DNA of 61,285 bases from Salinisphaera sp. T31B1 (GCF_040361275.1 NZ_APNH01000007.1:1-61285), one strand, 5' to 3'. Positions 38,955 to 50,360 are shown, numbered from the stretch's first letter. Translations and numbers: made by a program. Notes: generated from the letters alone by a model not told the origin.

Positions 38955-41567
38955 TCACCCCTCCGCGGCTACCCGTTTGAGCCGATAGAGCGCTTCCAGG
39001 GCCTGTCGGGGCGTGAGATCGTCACAGTCCAGTTCGGCCAGTGCGTCGCGCAGCGCATCCTCGACCGGCACGGCCGGATCGGGCGCGGCGGCTTCGAATA
39101 GACCCATCTGCGGCCCGGCTTCGGCGCGCGACTGGGCTTCGAGTTCGTCCAGGTGTTTCTTGGCCTGGCGAATCACGCCGCGAGGCACGCCGGCGAGCGA
39201 GGCGACCTGCAGGCCGAAGCTGCGTGATGCCGGGCCGGGCCGGATGGCGTGCAGGAACACCAGACGCTCTTCGCCGCCACTGCGATAGTCGGCGACCTCG
39301 AAATGGGCGTTCTGGCTGGCCGGCCACTGGTCGGCGATCTGGGTCAGTTCGAAGTAGTGGGTGGCGAACAGCGTATATGCACGGTTGTGTCGTGCCAGCC
39401 GCTCGGCGACCGCGCGTGCCAGCGCCAGCCCGTCGTAGGTCGACGTGCCCCGGCCGATTTCGTCGAGCAGCACCAGCGATGCCTCGGTTGCATGATGCAG
39501 GATCTGTGCGGTCTCGCTCATCTCGACCATGAAGGTCGATTGCCCGGCCGACAGATCATCGCCTGCACCGATCCGCGTGAAGATACGATCCAGTGGGCCG
39601 ATTGTCGCGGCATCGGCCGGCACGAAGCTGCCGATATGGGCCAGCAGAACGATCAGCGCTGTCTGGCGCATGTAGGTCGATTTGCCGCCCATGTTGGGTC
39701 CGGTGATGAGCAGCAGGCGGCATTCGTCGTCGAGCACCGTATCGTTGGCCACGAACGGATGGTCGGCGAACTGTTCTACCACCGGGTGGCGTCCACCCTT
39801 GATTCGGATGCCGGGCGCATCGACAAGTGTCGGCGCGACCCAGCGATAGTCCAGCGCGCAGCGGGTCAGCCCGCAGAGGACGTCCAGATGGGCCAGCCCG
39901 GCCGCGATCGCCTGCAGCCGCGGTAGGTGGCCGGCCAGCGACTCGACCAATTCGGCGTAGAGCGCTTTTTCCCGAGCCAGGGCGCGTTCGCGGGCCGAGA
40001 GTACCTTGTCCTCGAAGCCCTTGAGTTCAGGCGTGATATACCGCTCCACGGCCTTGAGCGTCTGGCGACGCTGGTAGTCGATCGGCGCTTTGTCCGCGTG
40101 TGTCCGCCCCATCTCGATGTAGTAGCCGTGCACGCGGTTATAGCCGACCTTGAGCGTCTCGACGCCGGTACGTTGGCGTTCGCGTGTTTCCAGCTCGGCC
40201 AGATAACCGTCGGCGTTGGCCGACAGCGCGCGCAGCTCGTCCAGCTCGGTGTCGTAGCCGCGGGCGATAACGCCACCGTCGCGTACGACCACCGGCGGTG
40301 TCTCGACCAGCGCCCGCACGAGCAGCTCGCGGACATCGGGCACGGTGTCCAGTTGTTCGTTGAGCGCAGCGATCAGAGGCGCATCGAGTCCGGCCAGACG
40401 TTGCTTGAGATCGGGCAGCGCCTGCAGAGCGCGGCTCAGCCCGGACAGATCGCGCGGGCGTGCCGAACCCAGCGCGATACGGGTCGCGATGCGTTCAACA
40501 TCCGGGATCTCGCGTAGCCGCTCGTGAAGATCGGCGTGTGCGCCCTGAGCCAGTGTGTCGATGGCCTGATGACGGTGGCGCAGGATATCGAACTGTCTCT
40601 GCGGCTCGGCCAGCCAGCGGCGCAAGGCGCGTGCGCCCATCGGCGTGGCACAGCGATCCAGCAGGCCGACGAGACTGTGGCGACTGTCGCCGGTCGAGCT
40701 GAACTCGATTTCCAGATTGCGCCGCGTGGTGCCGTCGAGTATGAGCGTGTCGGTGATCGCATACGTACGCAGGCTGCTGATATGGGGCAGGGCAGCCTGC
40801 TGCGTGGTCTCGACATAGTCGATCAGCGCACCGGCCGCAGCGATCGCGCGCGGCAGATCGGCGCAACCATAGGCATCGAGCTGGGCCACATCGAAAAACG
40901 CTTCGAGTTTGCGGCGCGCGCTCACTGCGTCGAACAGCCAGGCGGGACGTTCGGTAATGGCAGTCTCCACGCCGGCCAGATCGAGAGAGGTGCCTTCGGC
41001 TACCACGATTTCTCTTGGGGCCAGACGCGCAAGTTCGGCGGCCAGGGCGGTCTCGTCGGCGACTTCGGTGACGGCGAAGTCGCCGCGAGCAAGCTCCAGC
41101 ACTGCGATGCCGATCGCCCGTCTGGCGGGGGCGAGCGCCACGATCAGATTCGCGCGCCGCGCGTCCAGCAGGGCATCGTCGGTGACCGTGCCGGGCGTGA
41201 CCACGCGTACGACTTCGCGGCGAACCGGACCTTTCTGCGTGCCCGGCGCTTCCATCTGTTCGCAGATCGCTACTGACTCGCCCAGCGCGATCAGCCGGGC
41301 GAGATAGGACTCGGCGGCGTGATAGGGCACGCCCGCCATGGCGATCGAGCGGCCGCCGGATTCGCCGCGGGCGGTGAGCGTGATATCGAGCAGTTCGGCC
41401 GCACGCACCGCGTCGTCGAGGAACAGCTCGTAGAAATCGCCCATGCGGTAGAACACCAGCATGTGCGGATAGTCGTCCTTGATCGCCAGATACTGTCGCA
41501 TCATCGGTGTGTGATGCGACCGGTCGTCCGCCGGATCGGGGGCGCCGTGGTTCACGGATCGGGACAT
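38955..41567 (-). CDS. mutS: DNA mismatch repair protein MutS
   Basis: The 870-residue protein is full-length MutS (E. coli 853). The N-terminal mismatch-binding domain contains the Phe-x-Glu motif ([11 protein letters not shown]). Connector, lever and clamp domains follow. The ABC-type ATPase domain has [13 protein letters not shown] (Walker A), the ST.MVEM signature region, [16 protein letters not shown] (Walker B) and [14 protein letters not shown] 41567 is chosen because codons back to 41642 do not resemble MutS. It is transcribed towards DUF2970 and divergently from pncC. Confidence 0.95.
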   Translation of the reverse strand: MSRSVNHGAPDPADDRSHHTPMMRQYLAIKDDYPHMLVFYRMGDFYELFLDDAVRAAELLDITLTARGESGGRSIAMAGVPYHAAESYLARLIALGESVAICEQMEAPGTQKGPVRREVVRVVTPGTVTDDALLDARRANLIVALAPARRAIGIAVLELARGDFAVTEVADETALAAELARLAPREIVVAEGTSLDLAGVETAITERPAWLFDAVSARRKLEAFFDVAQLDAYGCADLPRAIAAAGALIDYVETTQQAALPHISSLRTYAITDTLILDGTTRRNLEIEFSSTGDSRHSLVGLLDRCATPMGARALRRWLAEPQRQFDILRHRHQAIDTLAQGAHADLHERLREIPDVERIATRIALGSARPRDLSGLSRALQALPDLKQRLAGLDAPLIAALNEQLDTVPDVRELLVRALVETPPVVVRDGGVIARGYDTELDELRALSANADGYLAELETRERQRTGVETLKVGYNRVHGYYIEMGRTHADKAPIDYQRRQTLKAVERYITPELKGFEDKVLSARERALAREKALYAELVESLAGHLPRLQAIAAGLAHLDVLCGLTRCALDYRWVAPTLVDAPGIRIKGGRHPVVEQFADHPFVANDTVLDDECRLLLITGPNMGGKSTYMRQTALIVLLAHIGSFVPADAATIGPLDRIFTRIGAGDDLSAGQSTFMVEMSETAQILHHATEASLVLLDEIGRGTSTYDGLALARAVAERLARHNRAYTLFATHYFELTQIADQWPASQNAHFEVADYRSGGEERLVFLHAIRPGPASRSFGLQVASLAGVPRGVIRQAKKHLDELEAQSRAEAGPQMGLFEAAAPDPAVPVEDALRDALAELDCDDLTPRQALEALYRLKRVAAEG

Positions 41568-41747
41568 ATCGCTCTGGTACTCATGGGTTGAAATCTTAGC
41601 GTCTGTTTCTGGCAACAGCCGGCCGGCGCCGCGTCGATGCAACGCGCGCCACGCGATTGTAGAGATCGACGGCGGATGACGCAGGGCACGGCCATCCTAA
41701 CCTCGCGACCGCACTGCGCAGACCGCTGTGCCGTGCATAATAGACTG

Positions 41748-42260
41748 ATGATTGCAGCATACGATCCGAGTCAGTCGATCGCCGCGCTTGTCGAGCAGTT
41801 GGCGACCCTGTTGCCCGCGCGCGGTCAGCGCGTGGCGAGCGCCGAATCCTGCACTGGCGGTCTGATAGCAGCGGCCTGTACCGAGCGCTCCGGCAGCTCG
41901 GACTGGTTCGAGCGCGGCTTTGTAACGTATTCCAACGCGGCCAAGGCCGAGACGCTGGGCGTGGACGCCGGGTTGATCGGCACCCACGGCGCAGTCAGCG
42001 CTCCGGTGGTCGAGGCCATGCTGTCGGGCACGCTCGCTCATAGTCCGGCCGACTGGGCGGTGGCCGTGTCCGGCGTGGCCGGTCCGGGCGGCGGGAGCGC
42101 GGACAAACCGGTGGGCACGGTCTATATCGGCTGGATGGCACGCGACGGCATGGCCGAGGTGGTGCGCTACCAGTTCGACGGTGACCGCGGCCAGGTCCGG
42201 CAGGCCAGCGTCCTCGCCGCGCTGGTCGGGCTGCGCGAGCGTGTCGATCCCTGTCGCTAG
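41748..42260 (+). CDS. pncC: Nicotinamide-nucleotide amidase (CinA C-terminal type)
   Basis: The 170-residue protein is a stand-alone CinA C-terminal domain, which deamidates nicotinamide mononucleotide in NAD recycling. Motifs are SAESCTGGLI (31-40), the nucleophile-containing region, and VSGVAGPGGGS plus KPVGTVYIG near 107-126. Length is that of E. coli PncC. pncC commonly lies between mutS and recA in gammaproteobacteria, as here. Confidence 0.93.
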   Translation: MIAAYDPSQSIAALVEQLATLLPARGQRVASAESCTGGLIAAACTERSGSSDWFERGFVTYSNAAKAETLGVDAGLIGTHGAVSAPVVEAMLSGTLAHSPADWAVAVSGVAGPGGGSADKPVGTVYIGWMARDGMAEVVRYQFDGDRGQVRQASVLAALVGLRERVDPCR

Positions 42261-42329
42261 CCCGAGCGCCGGCCGGTGGGCCGCCTGTTCTGTCGCGAAT
42301 GGGTCCATCGCGCATGTTGCGACCGCACC

Positions 42330-42866
42330 ATGACCGATGCCGGCGACATGCGGCTGTTCTTCGCGCTCTGGCCACCACCTGCACTCGCGCGACGGCTGGC
42401 CCGGCGGGCGGCCGGTTTATCGGTGACCGGCCGGCCCGTGGCCTGGCCCCGGCTGCACCTCACGCTGGCGTTCATCGGCCGTTGCGGCGGCGACGAGTTG
42501 GCCGATCTGACTGCGCGGGCCGGCGCCGTGAATGTGCCCCGCTTCGATCTGACGCTCGATCGCGTCGGCCATTTCGCCGGCCCACGCATCACCTGGATCG
42601 GCTGTGCCGATCCGCCCCCCGCACTGTTGCGTCTGGCCGCGGCGCTGCGCCCACCGAACGCGCTTGATTCGGCGCGTTTTCGCCCGCATATCAGCGTGAT
42701 CCGGTCGAATTCGGCGACGGTCTCTCTGCCCATGGAGCCGGTTTGGTGGGCGGTCACACGGTTCTGTCTCGTGGCCAGTGGCCACAACGGACATCCCGGG
42801 GCGTATCGCACGCTTTCTCACTGGTCGCTCGCGCGCGCTGAAAGCCACGTCGCGGGTATGGAATAA
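42330..42866 (+). CDS. thpR: RNA 2',3'-cyclic phosphodiesterase (2H family)
   Basis: The 178-residue protein has the two His-x-Thr/Ser motifs of the 2H phosphoesterase (LigT/ThpR) family: HLTLAFIG (His43) and FRPHISVIR (near 128). It starts with the usual short hydrophobic strand (MRLFFALWPP). The enzyme hydrolyses 2',3'-cyclic phosphates on RNA. ATG 42330 or 42348 may be the start. It lies between pncC and recA, a known neighbourhood in this group. Confidence 0.88.
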   Translation: MTDAGDMRLFFALWPPPALARRLARRAAGLSVTGRPVAWPRLHLTLAFIGRCGGDELADLTARAGAVNVPRFDLTLDRVGHFAGPRITWIGCADPPPALLRLAAALRPPNALDSARFRPHISVIRSNSATVSLPMEPVWWAVTRFCLVASGHNGHPGAYRTLSHWSLARAESHVAGME

Positions 42867-42967
42867 TGACTTTCAACCGGGCGCTAAGGCGCTGGCGGCA
42901 CCGCAGGGCAGGGCCGCAGTACGGATCGAATTCACGGGCCTGACTCGATCGAGCGCCCGCACAGCAC

Positions 42968-44065
42968 GTGACCAAAACTATGGACGAAGATCGCAAAAAA
43001 GCATTGGCGGCGGCACTGAGCCAGATCGAACGCCAGTTCGGCAAGGGATCGGTAATGCGCATGGGCGATGCCGAACCCGTGAACGTGGCCGCGATATCCA
43101 GCGGCTCGCTCACACTTGACGTGGCGCTGGGCATTGGCGGCTATCCCCGTGGCCGGGTGGTGGAAATCTATGGTCCGGAATCCTCGGGCAAGACCACCTT
43201 GACGCTCCAGGCGATCGCTGAGGCCCAGAAAGCCGGCGGTACGGCAGCATTCATCGATGCCGAGCATGCGCTCGATCCCACCTACGCCGAAGCGTTGGGC
43301 GTGGATATTGAGAACCTTTTGATCAGCCAGCCCGACACCGGCGAGCAGGCGCTTGAAATCGCTGACATGCTCGTGCGCTCGGCTGCAGTCGATATCGTGG
43401 TCATCGACTCGGTCGCCGCCCTGACGCCCAAGGCCGAGATTGAAGGCGAGATGGGCGATTCGCATGTCGGCCTGCAGGCGCGGTTGATGAGTCAGGCGCT
43501 GCGAAAGCTCACGGCCAACATCAAGCGCACCGGGACGTTGGTGATGTTCATCAACCAGATCCGGATGAAGATCGGCGTGATGTTCGGCAGTCCCGAGACC
43601 ACGACCGGCGGCAACGCGCTCAAGTTCTATGCCTCGGTTCGTCTGGATATTCGCCGGATCGGCGCAATCAAGAAGGGCGACGAAGTCATCGGTAACGAAA
43701 CCCGGGTCAAGATCGTCAAGAACAAGATGGCGCCGCCGTTCCGCAAGGCCGAGTTCGAAATACTCTATGGTCAGGGCAGTTCTCGTGAAGGCGAGATCAT
43801 CGATCTGGGTGTCGCCAACAATCTGGTCGAGAAAGCCGGTTCCTGGTACTCGTACAACGGCGACCGTGTCGGCCAGGGTAAGGACAACGCCCGTCAGTTT
43901 CTCAAGGACAACCCAGAGATCGCCGCCGAGATCGAAACCGCACTGCGCGAGAAGCTGATGCCGGCGAAAAAGAAGAAAGGCGACGACGACGTCGAAGCCG
44001 CACCGGCCGACACGGGCGCCGACGCCGATCTGCTTGGCTCCGCCCAGGCTGGCGGGCGCAAATAA
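42968..44065 (+). CDS. recA: Recombinase RecA
   Basis: The RecA core is complete: [20 protein letters not shown] at the N-terminus, Walker A GPESSGKT (69-76), the EHALDP region, [20 protein letters not shown] (Walker B and loop L1), [20 protein letters not shown] (loop L2) and an acidic C-terminal tail. It mediates strand exchange and LexA cleavage. The frame begins at GTG 42968; ATG 42980 is an alternative and matches other RecA N-termini as well. No canonical gammaproteobacterial LexA box is visible upstream. Confidence 0.97.
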   Translation: MTKTMDEDRKKALAAALSQIERQFGKGSVMRMGDAEPVNVAAISSGSLTLDVALGIGGYPRGRVVEIYGPESSGKTTLTLQAIAEAQKAGGTAAFIDAEHALDPTYAEALGVDIENLLISQPDTGEQALEIADMLVRSAAVDIVVIDSVAALTPKAEIEGEMGDSHVGLQARLMSQALRKLTANIKRTGTLVMFINQIRMKIGVMFGSPETTTGGNALKFYASVRLDIRRIGAIKKGDEVIGNETRVKIVKNKMAPPFRKAEFEILYGQGSSREGEIIDLGVANNLVEKAGSWYSYNGDRVGQGKDNARQFLKDNPEIAAEIETALREKLMPAKKKKGDDDVEAAPADTGADADLLGSAQAGGRK

Positions 44066-44095
44066 CGGCGCGGTCGTGAAGCGCACCGCCATACA

Positions 44096-44127
44096 GAAGT
44101 CCGCGCTGTCATAGCGCGGGCTTCTTT
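44096..44127 (+). terminator. Hairpin between recA and recX
   Basis: GAAGTCCGCGCT (44096-44107) pairs with AGCGCGGGCTTC (44113-44124), one G-T pair, loop GTCAT, then TTT. The short T-run suggests partial termination, as in E. coli, where recX is made by read-through from recA. Confidence 0.75.
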
Positions 44128-44142
44128 GATCCGACCCGTTTC

Positions 44143-44664
44143 GTGACCGCCGACCCGCACGGCGCCGATCGCAACAGCGGCCCGGACGCCGGGGTCGCCG
44201 CGCTGGATCCCGCCGAAGCCGCGGCCGCCGAGCGACTGGCGATCCGCAAGCGGGCGATGGATTTTCTTGCCCGGCGCGAACATGCCTATGCCGAGCTCGT
44301 CGTCAAACTCAGAAAGCGCGAGCACGCGGCGGACGAAATTGGGCCGGTCCTGGATGAGCTGGTCGACGACGGGCTGCTCTCGGATGCCCGCTATGCCGAG
44401 GCGGTGGTGCGCTCGAAGAGCGAGCGCGGTATCGGGCCGCAGCGCATTCGGGCAGAACTGACGGCGGTCGGCGTCGGCGACGGCGTCATCGATATGGCAT
44501 TCGAGAACGTGCCGGTGGACTGGTTCGCACTCGCGAATGCTGTCCGGCGCAAGCGCTTCGGGAACGATGTGCCGACTGACTTTCCAACGCGCGCCAAGCA
44601 GATGCGGTTTCTCCAGCGCCGCGGCTTCGACACGGACCAACTGCGTGCTGCCTTCGACGACTGA
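44143..44664 (+). CDS. recX: Regulatory protein RecX
   Basis: The 173-residue protein has the three-helix repeats of RecX: AMDFLARREHAYAELVVKLRKRE, VLDELVDDGLLSDARYAEAVVRSK and KQMRFLQRRGFDTDQLRAAF. RecX blocks RecA filament growth. It starts at GTG 44143, 77 bases after recA and beyond a hairpin, so it should be expressed at a lower level than recA. The Ala/Asp-rich N-terminal 30 residues are an extension compared with E. coli RecX. Confidence 0.93.
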   Translation: MTADPHGADRNSGPDAGVAALDPAEAAAAERLAIRKRAMDFLARREHAYAELVVKLRKREHAADEIGPVLDELVDDGLLSDARYAEAVVRSKSERGIGPQRIRAELTAVGVGDGVIDMAFENVPVDWFALANAVRRKRFGNDVPTDFPTRAKQMRFLQRRGFDTDQLRAAFDD

Positions 44665-44743
44665 CTTCGGCAGCGCGGCTTGCATGGCGCCATAGCACGG
44701 GTGTCATGATGGGCGATCGTCACCCTCAGCGCCGGGCATCGTC

Positions 44744-45043
44744 ATGAAGATCACTGCCGAACTGTGTGTCATTCCCATGGGCGTCGGGGTCTCCGTCTCC
44801 CGGTACGTAGCAGCCTGTGAGCCGATTCTGCGACAGGCGGGACTCAATCCCCAGTTGCATGCTTACGGCACCAACGTCGAGGGCGAATGGGATGACGTAT
44901 TCGCCGCGTTCAAGCGCTGTCACCAGGCGATCCACGATATGGGGGCCGTGCGCGTATTCACGACCGTCAAGCTCGGCAGCCGTAACGATCGTGCGCAGAG
45001 CAACGACGACAAGATCGCCAGCGCGCGGTCGTATTTCGATTGA
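44744..45043 (+). CDS. Thiamine-binding protein, MTH1187/YkoF family
   Basis: A 99-residue protein with the MTH1187-type ferredoxin-like fold pattern: ITAELCVIPMGVGVSVSRYV, LNPQLHAYGTNVEGEWDDVF and VRVFTTVKLGSRND. Members bind thiamine or related molecules; the cellular role is unclear. It sits alone between recX and alaS. Confidence 0.85.
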   Translation: MKITAELCVIPMGVGVSVSRYVAACEPILRQAGLNPQLHAYGTNVEGEWDDVFAAFKRCHQAIHDMGAVRVFTTVKLGSRNDRAQSNDDKIASARSYFD

Positions 45044-45192
45044 TTGGCAGGGTCCGGGCGGCGCGCGCTGAGCGGCGTTCGGTCTGCAACAACCCGGCGT
45101 GGCGTGGCGCCCACGCGCCGGTACAGTCCGGGCCGTGGGCTCTGCTAGACTATCGCGCTGTTTGAGCCTGTTTTGCGGAGACGTGGCTAACC

Positions 45193-47805
45193 ATGATGTC
45201 CACCAACGCGCTGCGGTCGCGCTTCATCGAATTTTTCGAGCGTGAGCAGCATCGCTTCGTCCAGTCGGCGTCGCTGGTGCCCGCCTCCGATCCGACGCTG
45301 CTGTTCACCAATGCCGGCATGGTGCCGTTCAAGGACGTCTTCCTTGGCAACGACCGCCGTGATTACAGCCGCGCGGTCTCGTCGCAGCGCTGCGTGCGCG
45401 CCGGCGGCAAGCACAATGACCTCGAGAACGTCGGCTATACCGCCCGGCACCATACGTTCTTCGAGATGCTCGGCAACTTCAGCTTCGGCGACTATTTCAA
45501 GCGCGAGGCGATCAACTTCGCGTGGACCTTTCTCACCGTGGAGCTGGGGCTACCGGCCGACCGGCTGTGGGTGACGGTGTTTGAAGAGGACGCCGAGGCG
45601 GAGCAGATCTGGCTCGAGGAAATCGGTGTGCCCGAAAGCCAGTTTTCGCGCATCGGGGCCAAGGACAACTTCTGGTCGATGGGCGATACCGGCCCGTGCG
45701 GACCCTGTTCGGAGATCTTCTACGATCACGGGCCGCATATACAGGGGGGCCCGCCCGGTACGCCGGAAGAGGACGGCGACCGGTATGTTGAGATATGGAA
45801 CCTGGTGTTCATGCAGTACGACCGTCAACCCGACGGCGAATTGCGCGACCTGCCCAGTCCGTCCATCGACACCGGCATGGGCCTGGAGCGTATTGCTGCA
45901 GTGATGCAGGGCACGCACGACAACTACGGGATCGACACCTTCCAGACATTGATCGCCGCCGCGGCCGAGGCGGTGGGTATCCAGGGGCAGGCGCCCGAAG
46001 CCCAGCAGGCATCGCTCAAGGTCGTCGCCGATCATATCCGGGCGACGGCCTTTCTGATAACCGACGGCGTGATGCCGGCCAACGAAGGGCGAGGCTATGT
46101 ACTGCGGCGGATCATGCGCCGTGCCATTCGCCACGGCCATAAGCTGGGTGCCACCGACAGTTTCTTCTATCGGCTCGTTGCCCCGCTGGTTTCGCTGATG
46201 GGTGAGGCCTTCCCCGAGTTGGCCGAGTCGCAGGCCCAGATCGAGCGCGTGATCGAACAGGAGGAGCAGCGTTTTGCCCTGACCCTCGCGCAGGGCATGC
46301 GCATTCTCGAGGATGCCATCCAGGCCATGGCCGGCACCGAAATACCCGGCGAGACGGTCTTCAAGCTTTACGACACCTATGGTTTTCCGGTCGATTTGAC
46401 CAATGACGTGGCCCGAGAACGCGGTCTGACCCTGGATACTGCCGGCTTCGACGCCCAAATGAGCGAGCAGCGCGAACGTGCGCGCGCGGCCAGTCAGTTC
46501 GGTGCCGATTATCAGGCGCGGGTCGAAGTCAGTCAGGCCACCGAGTTTCTCGGCTATGAACACACCGAGGCCGACGCGTCGGTCGTGGCTCTGGTGCGCG
46601 ACGAAGCGCCGGTCGACACGCTGGCCGACGGCGACGAAGGGGTGGTGGTGCTCGATCGCACACCGTTCTACGGCGAATCGGGCGGTCAGCTCGGCGATAC
46701 CGGGGTGATCGAGGGTGACCACTTTCGCTTTGTCGTGACCGATACACAGAAGCAGCGGGGTGTCTTTTTACACTTCGGCCATGTCGAGGCCGGCCAGGTG
46801 CAGGCCGGGGCGACGGTGCACGCCCGGATCGAGCGCGCTCGCCGCCAGGCGATCGAACTCAACCATACTGCGACTCATTTGCTGCATGCGGCGCTGCGCG
46901 AGACGCTCGGTACGCATGTCCGGCAAAAGGGCTCAATGGTCGCCCCGGAACGGCTGCGTTTCGATTTCGCCCATTACGAATCGGTCGCCCCGGGCGTGTT
47001 GGCGGACATCGAGTCGCAGGTCAACGAACGCGTACGCCAGAACATTGCCGGCCAGTTCTATACGCGCAGCTACGACGAGGCGATCGCCGAAGGTGCGCTG
47101 GCGTTTTTCGGAGAGAAATACGGCGACGAAGTGCGCGTGGTGCGCTTTGGCGATTATTCGGTCGAGCTGTGCGGCGGCACGCATGCCCGTGCCAGTGGTG
47201 AGATCGGGCTGGTCAAGATAACGGAGGAACGCGGCGTGGCGGCCGGCGTCCGGCGGCTGGAAGCGGTGACCGGCGCACACGCGCTGGCGTGGGTTCAGGA
47301 TGCCAGCGAACGCGAGCATCGCGTCGCGACCCGTCTCAAGGCGTCGCCGAGCGAGCTCGAGGACAAGCTGGATCGCATGCTCGAACGCGTCGCCGGGCTT
47401 GAAAAACAGCTCGAGGCCGCCAATCAGAAGCTCGCATCCAGCCAGGGCCAGGACCTGGCGGCCGGCGCCCGTGAGATCGGTACCGCCCGGGTCGTGGTCC
47501 AGCGGATGGACGGCGCCGATCGGAAGGTGCTTCGCGAAACCGTGGATGCGCTCAAGAGCCAGCTCGACAATGCAGTGGTCGTGCTCGGCGCGGCCGCAGA
47601 CGGCAAGGTGGCCCTGATTGCGGGCGTCGCCAAGACCCAGAGCCAGCGCGTGCCCGCCGGCGACCTGGTGAATTTCGTGGCCGAGCAGGTCGGCGGCAAG
47701 GGCGGCGGGCGCCCGGACATGGCGCAGGCCGGGGGCACGGACGCCACGCGACTGGACGACGCGCTCGCAAGCGTTTATGAATGGGTCGGGCAGCGCATCG
47801 GCTGA
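45193..47805 (+). CDS. alaS: Alanine--tRNA ligase
   Basis: The 870-residue enzyme charges tRNA-Ala. Class II motifs are seen in the N-terminal half ([41 protein letters not shown]). The editing domain has the zinc ligands in [12 protein letters not shown] and [13 protein letters not shown]. The C-terminal oligomerisation and DHHA1-like domain ends [14 protein letters not shown]. Length matches E. coli AlaS (876). A hairpin follows. The start is ATG 45193 or the adjacent ATG 45196. Confidence 0.97.
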   Translation: MMSTNALRSRFIEFFEREQHRFVQSASLVPASDPTLLFTNAGMVPFKDVFLGNDRRDYSRAVSSQRCVRAGGKHNDLENVGYTARHHTFFEMLGNFSFGDYFKREAINFAWTFLTVELGLPADRLWVTVFEEDAEAEQIWLEEIGVPESQFSRIGAKDNFWSMGDTGPCGPCSEIFYDHGPHIQGGPPGTPEEDGDRYVEIWNLVFMQYDRQPDGELRDLPSPSIDTGMGLERIAAVMQGTHDNYGIDTFQTLIAAAAEAVGIQGQAPEAQQASLKVVADHIRATAFLITDGVMPANEGRGYVLRRIMRRAIRHGHKLGATDSFFYRLVAPLVSLMGEAFPELAESQAQIERVIEQEEQRFALTLAQGMRILEDAIQAMAGTEIPGETVFKLYDTYGFPVDLTNDVARERGLTLDTAGFDAQMSEQRERARAASQFGADYQARVEVSQATEFLGYEHTEADASVVALVRDEAPVDTLADGDEGVVVLDRTPFYGESGGQLGDTGVIEGDHFRFVVTDTQKQRGVFLHFGHVEAGQVQAGATVHARIERARRQAIELNHTATHLLHAALRETLGTHVRQKGSMVAPERLRFDFAHYESVAPGVLADIESQVNERVRQNIAGQFYTRSYDEAIAEGALAFFGEKYGDEVRVVRFGDYSVELCGGTHARASGEIGLVKITEERGVAAGVRRLEAVTGAHALAWVQDASEREHRVATRLKASPSELEDKLDRMLERVAGLEKQLEAANQKLASSQGQDLAAGAREIGTARVVVQRMDGADRKVLRETVDALKSQLDNAVVVLGAAADGKVALIAGVAKTQSQRVPAGDLVNFVAEQVGGKGGGRPDMAQAGGTDATRLDDALASVYEWVGQRIG

Positions 47806-48089
47806 TCGGATCCGCGACCACGGGCGCATCTGTGCGCCCGACCAGCATCAAGCGGCTGACGCGTCGTATGGCCGACGCGGCGCATGGCAGGGGACAGGGA
47901 GACAACGGTGCCGATCGCAGACCAAGGATCATTGACGTCGCAGCGTCCGCAACGGCTGGCGGTGTGCTTTCGAGCACGCGCTGATCGGCCCGGTTCCCAA
48001 CCCAATACCCTACTCATCGCAACGCCTGGACGCGTGGCCTGCAGGGCAGGTGAGCGCGATCCGTTCATGACCAAATCAGAGGTTTCTCC
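47806..48089 (+). other. alaS-lysC spacer with hairpin, no gene seen
   Basis: A perfect 8-bp stem CGGGCGCA/TGCGCCCG (47821-47840) follows alaS but has no T-run. The rest shows no convincing frame. I found no lysine-riboswitch consensus, such as an AGAGGTGC-like box, before lysC. Confidence 0.6.
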
Positions 48090-49364
48090 ATGGCATTGAT
48101 TGTTCAGAAATACGGTGGCTCGTCGGTCGGGTCGGTCGACAAGATCAAGCGTATTGCCCAGAAGATCAAAGGCTATCGGGACAATGGCGATCAGGTCGTC
48201 GTCGTGGTATCGGCCATGGGCGGCGAGACCGATCGCCTGCAGGGGCTGGCCGAGGAGCTGGACGGCCGTCCGATCCCGCGCGAAATGGATGTGCTTTTGT
48301 CGACCGGCGAACAGGTGACCATTGCGCTGTTGTCGATGGCGCTGCGTCATGCCGGCGTGGATGCGCAGTCGTTCACCGGTTGGCAGGTGCCGATCGTCTC
48401 CGATGATTCGCATTCCAAGGCGCGTATCGAAAAGATCGAGCCGGACAATCTGCGCGCCGTGCTGGATGACGGCAAGGTGGCAGTGGTCGCCGGCTTCCAG
48501 GGCATCACCGAACACGGCCAGATCTCCACCCTCGGTCGCGGCGGTTCGGATACCACGGCTGTGGCCCTGGCCGCCGCGCTGGGCGGCGACGAGTGCCAGA
48601 TCTACACGGACGTCGACGGCGTCTATACCACCGACCCGCGGGTCGTTTCGAGTGCCCGGCGGCTGGATACCATCACCTTCGAAGAGATGCTGGAGATGGC
48701 CAGTCTCGGCTCCAAGGTGCTACAGATTCGCGCGGTCGAGTTTGCCGGTAAGTACGGCGTACCGCTGCGGGTTCTGTCCACCTTCGACGACGGCCCCGGC
48801 ACGCTCATCACATTGGAGACTCAAGTGGAAGAACCGATCATTTCCGGTATCGCCTTCACCCAGGATGAAGCGCAGCTGACCGTGTTGGGCGTGCCCGATC
48901 GTCCCGGGATTGCGTATGCGCTGCTCGGGCCCATCGGCGAGCACAACATCGAAGTCGACATGATTCTTCAGAACGTGTCCGGCGACTCGTCGAGCGATTA
49001 CACGCTGACCGATTTCACCTTCACCGTGCATACCCGCGATTTCGATGCGGCCAAGGAGCTGCTCGAAAAAGCGGCGAAGGACCTGGGCGCGCGCGAGGTC
49101 TCGGGCCAGTCCGGTATCGCCAAGGTATCGCTGGTGGGCGTCGGCATGCGCTCGCATGCCAACGTCGCGGCTCGGATGTTCAAGGCGCTGTCCGACGAAA
49201 GCATCAATATCCGAATGATCTCGACCACCGAGATCAAGATCTCGATCGTCATCGAGACCAAGTATCTCGAACTGGCCGTACGCGCGCTGCATGACGAGTT
49301 CGATCTGGACGAGGATCCCAAGAAAGTCGAGTCGGAGCTCACGCCGACGGCGGAACAGGATTGA
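48090..49364 (+). CDS. lysC: Aspartate kinase
   Basis: The 424-residue monofunctional aspartokinase makes aspartyl phosphate for Lys, Met, Thr and ectoine synthesis. It starts [20 protein letters not shown], has [17 protein letters not shown] and [13 protein letters not shown], and two C-terminal ACT domains (about 265-415) with [17 protein letters not shown] and [18 protein letters not shown]. These ACT domains give feedback control by lysine and threonine in relatives. The alaS-lysC-csrA order is standard. Confidence 0.95.
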   Translation: MALIVQKYGGSSVGSVDKIKRIAQKIKGYRDNGDQVVVVVSAMGGETDRLQGLAEELDGRPIPREMDVLLSTGEQVTIALLSMALRHAGVDAQSFTGWQVPIVSDDSHSKARIEKIEPDNLRAVLDDGKVAVVAGFQGITEHGQISTLGRGGSDTTAVALAAALGGDECQIYTDVDGVYTTDPRVVSSARRLDTITFEEMLEMASLGSKVLQIRAVEFAGKYGVPLRVLSTFDDGPGTLITLETQVEEPIISGIAFTQDEAQLTVLGVPDRPGIAYALLGPIGEHNIEVDMILQNVSGDSSSDYTLTDFTFTVHTRDFDAAKELLEKAAKDLGAREVSGQSGIAKVSLVGVGMRSHANVAARMFKALSDESINIRMISTTEIKISIVIETKYLELAVRALHDEFDLDEDPKKVESELTPTAEQD

Positions 49365-49373
49365 TGCGCCCGC

Positions 49374-49589
49374 ATGCCGATCATCGAACGCCGCGTGGGC
49401 CAGGCGATACGTATCGGCGATGAGATCGTTGTCGAAGTGGTCGCCGCCCGCGACGGTCAGGTCCGGCTGGAAGTGGTAGCGCCGCGCGACATCGCGGTCG
49501 AAGCGGTCGATGCCGGTGCGCAAAACGGCGCTACCGCCGACGGTAAGCCGCCCGGGCTGCTCGCGCCGAGCGGTTCCCGACAGGCTTGA
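49374..49589 (+). CDS. Atypical CsrA/RsmA-like RNA-binding protein
   Basis: The 71-residue protein aligns without gaps to E. coli CsrA over residues 1-47: RRVGQAIRIGDEIVVEVV and QVRLEVVAPRDIAVEA, keeping Arg6, Arg7, Gly15-Asp16 and Arg31. It lacks Arg44, the main GGA-contacting residue, which is Ala here; Leu4 is Ile, and the C-terminal helix is replaced by a Gly/Ala/Pro-rich tail. It sits in the normal csrA place between lysC and tRNA-Ser. It may be a diverged paralogue with altered binding. The start ATG 49374 lies nine bases after lysC. Confidence 0.85.
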   Translation: MPIIERRVGQAIRIGDEIVVEVVAARDGQVRLEVVAPRDIAVEAVDAGAQNGATADGKPPGLLAPSGSRQA

Positions 49590-49681
49590 AGCCTGCCGGG
49601 GCTTTACCCGGCCGGGTCGACTCGGTAGTATTCGCGGCCTCGATCGGTCGCGGGTGCTACCCGTGCCGGTTCGGAGATTCA

Positions 49682-49776
<95 letters not shown>

Positions 49777-49826
49777 ATCGAATTGCTCCGGGGCCGGATT
49801 CGGACCCGGAGCATGTCGGTCAGGCG

Positions 49827-50081
49827 CTAGTATTTCATGCCTGGGTCGCGAGACTGGCTGGTCTGGTCGCCGACCGACGGTTCGTTGTCGTCGTCCTGTG
49901 TCGACGAGGCGTCGGAGCTGTCGGCGTCGTCGCCTTCTCGCACGGCGCCCGGTTGGCTGGGTTGTTCTTCGCTGACCTGTGTACACTCGACCTGACCGTC
50001 GGCATCTTTCTCGCACTGTTTGTCGGCGAGAGCGATGGAAGGCAGCAACAGGAGTGCGGCAATAACGAGATAGTGCTTCAT
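49827..50081 (-). CDS. Small secreted acidic protein
   Basis: An 84-residue protein with a signal peptide (about 1-18, MKHYLVIAALLLLPSIALAD), two cysteines (KQCEKDADGQVECTQ) that could form a disulfide, and a disordered Asp/Ser/Gln-rich tail. AAGG precedes ATG 50081. It lies between two tRNAs on the opposite strand. The low-complexity acidic tail fits a periplasmic protein of a salt-adapted bacterium. Function unknown. Confidence 0.65.
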   Translation of the reverse strand: MKHYLVIAALLLLPSIALADKQCEKDADGQVECTQVSEEQPSQPGAVREGDDADSSDASSTQDDDNEPSVGDQTSQSRDPGMKY

Positions 50082-50278
50082 GAATGGCCTTGAGATGAGT
50101 TCGGCCGCTATTGTTAGCACTGTCGAAGACGACGCACAAATCGTGACTGGACCCGGTTGGGAGCGTCGCGTACAATACGCGCTATTCCAAGGCGAGGGAT
50201 AGAGAAAAGCCTCAAATATTATTGTCATTCAATAAGTTGAGGCGAATAGAAGCTTTCGAGCTTCGTATTGAGATCAAA

Positions 50279-50355
50279 GCGCCCGTAGCTCAGTTGGATA
50301 GAGCGTGCGGCTACGAACCGCAAGGTCGAGAGTTCGAATCTTTCCGGGCGCGCCA
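50279..50355 (+). tRNA. tRNA-Arg(ACG)
   Basis: A 77-base tRNA: acceptor GCGCCCG/CGGGCGC, discriminator G and encoded CCA, D loop CAGTTGGATA, anticodon stem TGCGG/CCGCA with loop CTACGAA (anticodon ACG), T arm with TTCGAAT. A possible -10 TACAAT lies at 50171-50176. Confidence 0.97.
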
Positions 50356-50360
50356 TTACG

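Noticed and set aside
42867-42967. LexA box upstream of recA
   Set aside because: No CTG-N10-CAG palindrome of gammaproteobacterial type was found. Either the motif differs in this lineage or the promoter lies elsewhere.
47806-48089. Lysine riboswitch before lysC
   Set aside because: No lysine-box consensus or matching helices were recognised; only a short GC hairpin near alaS.
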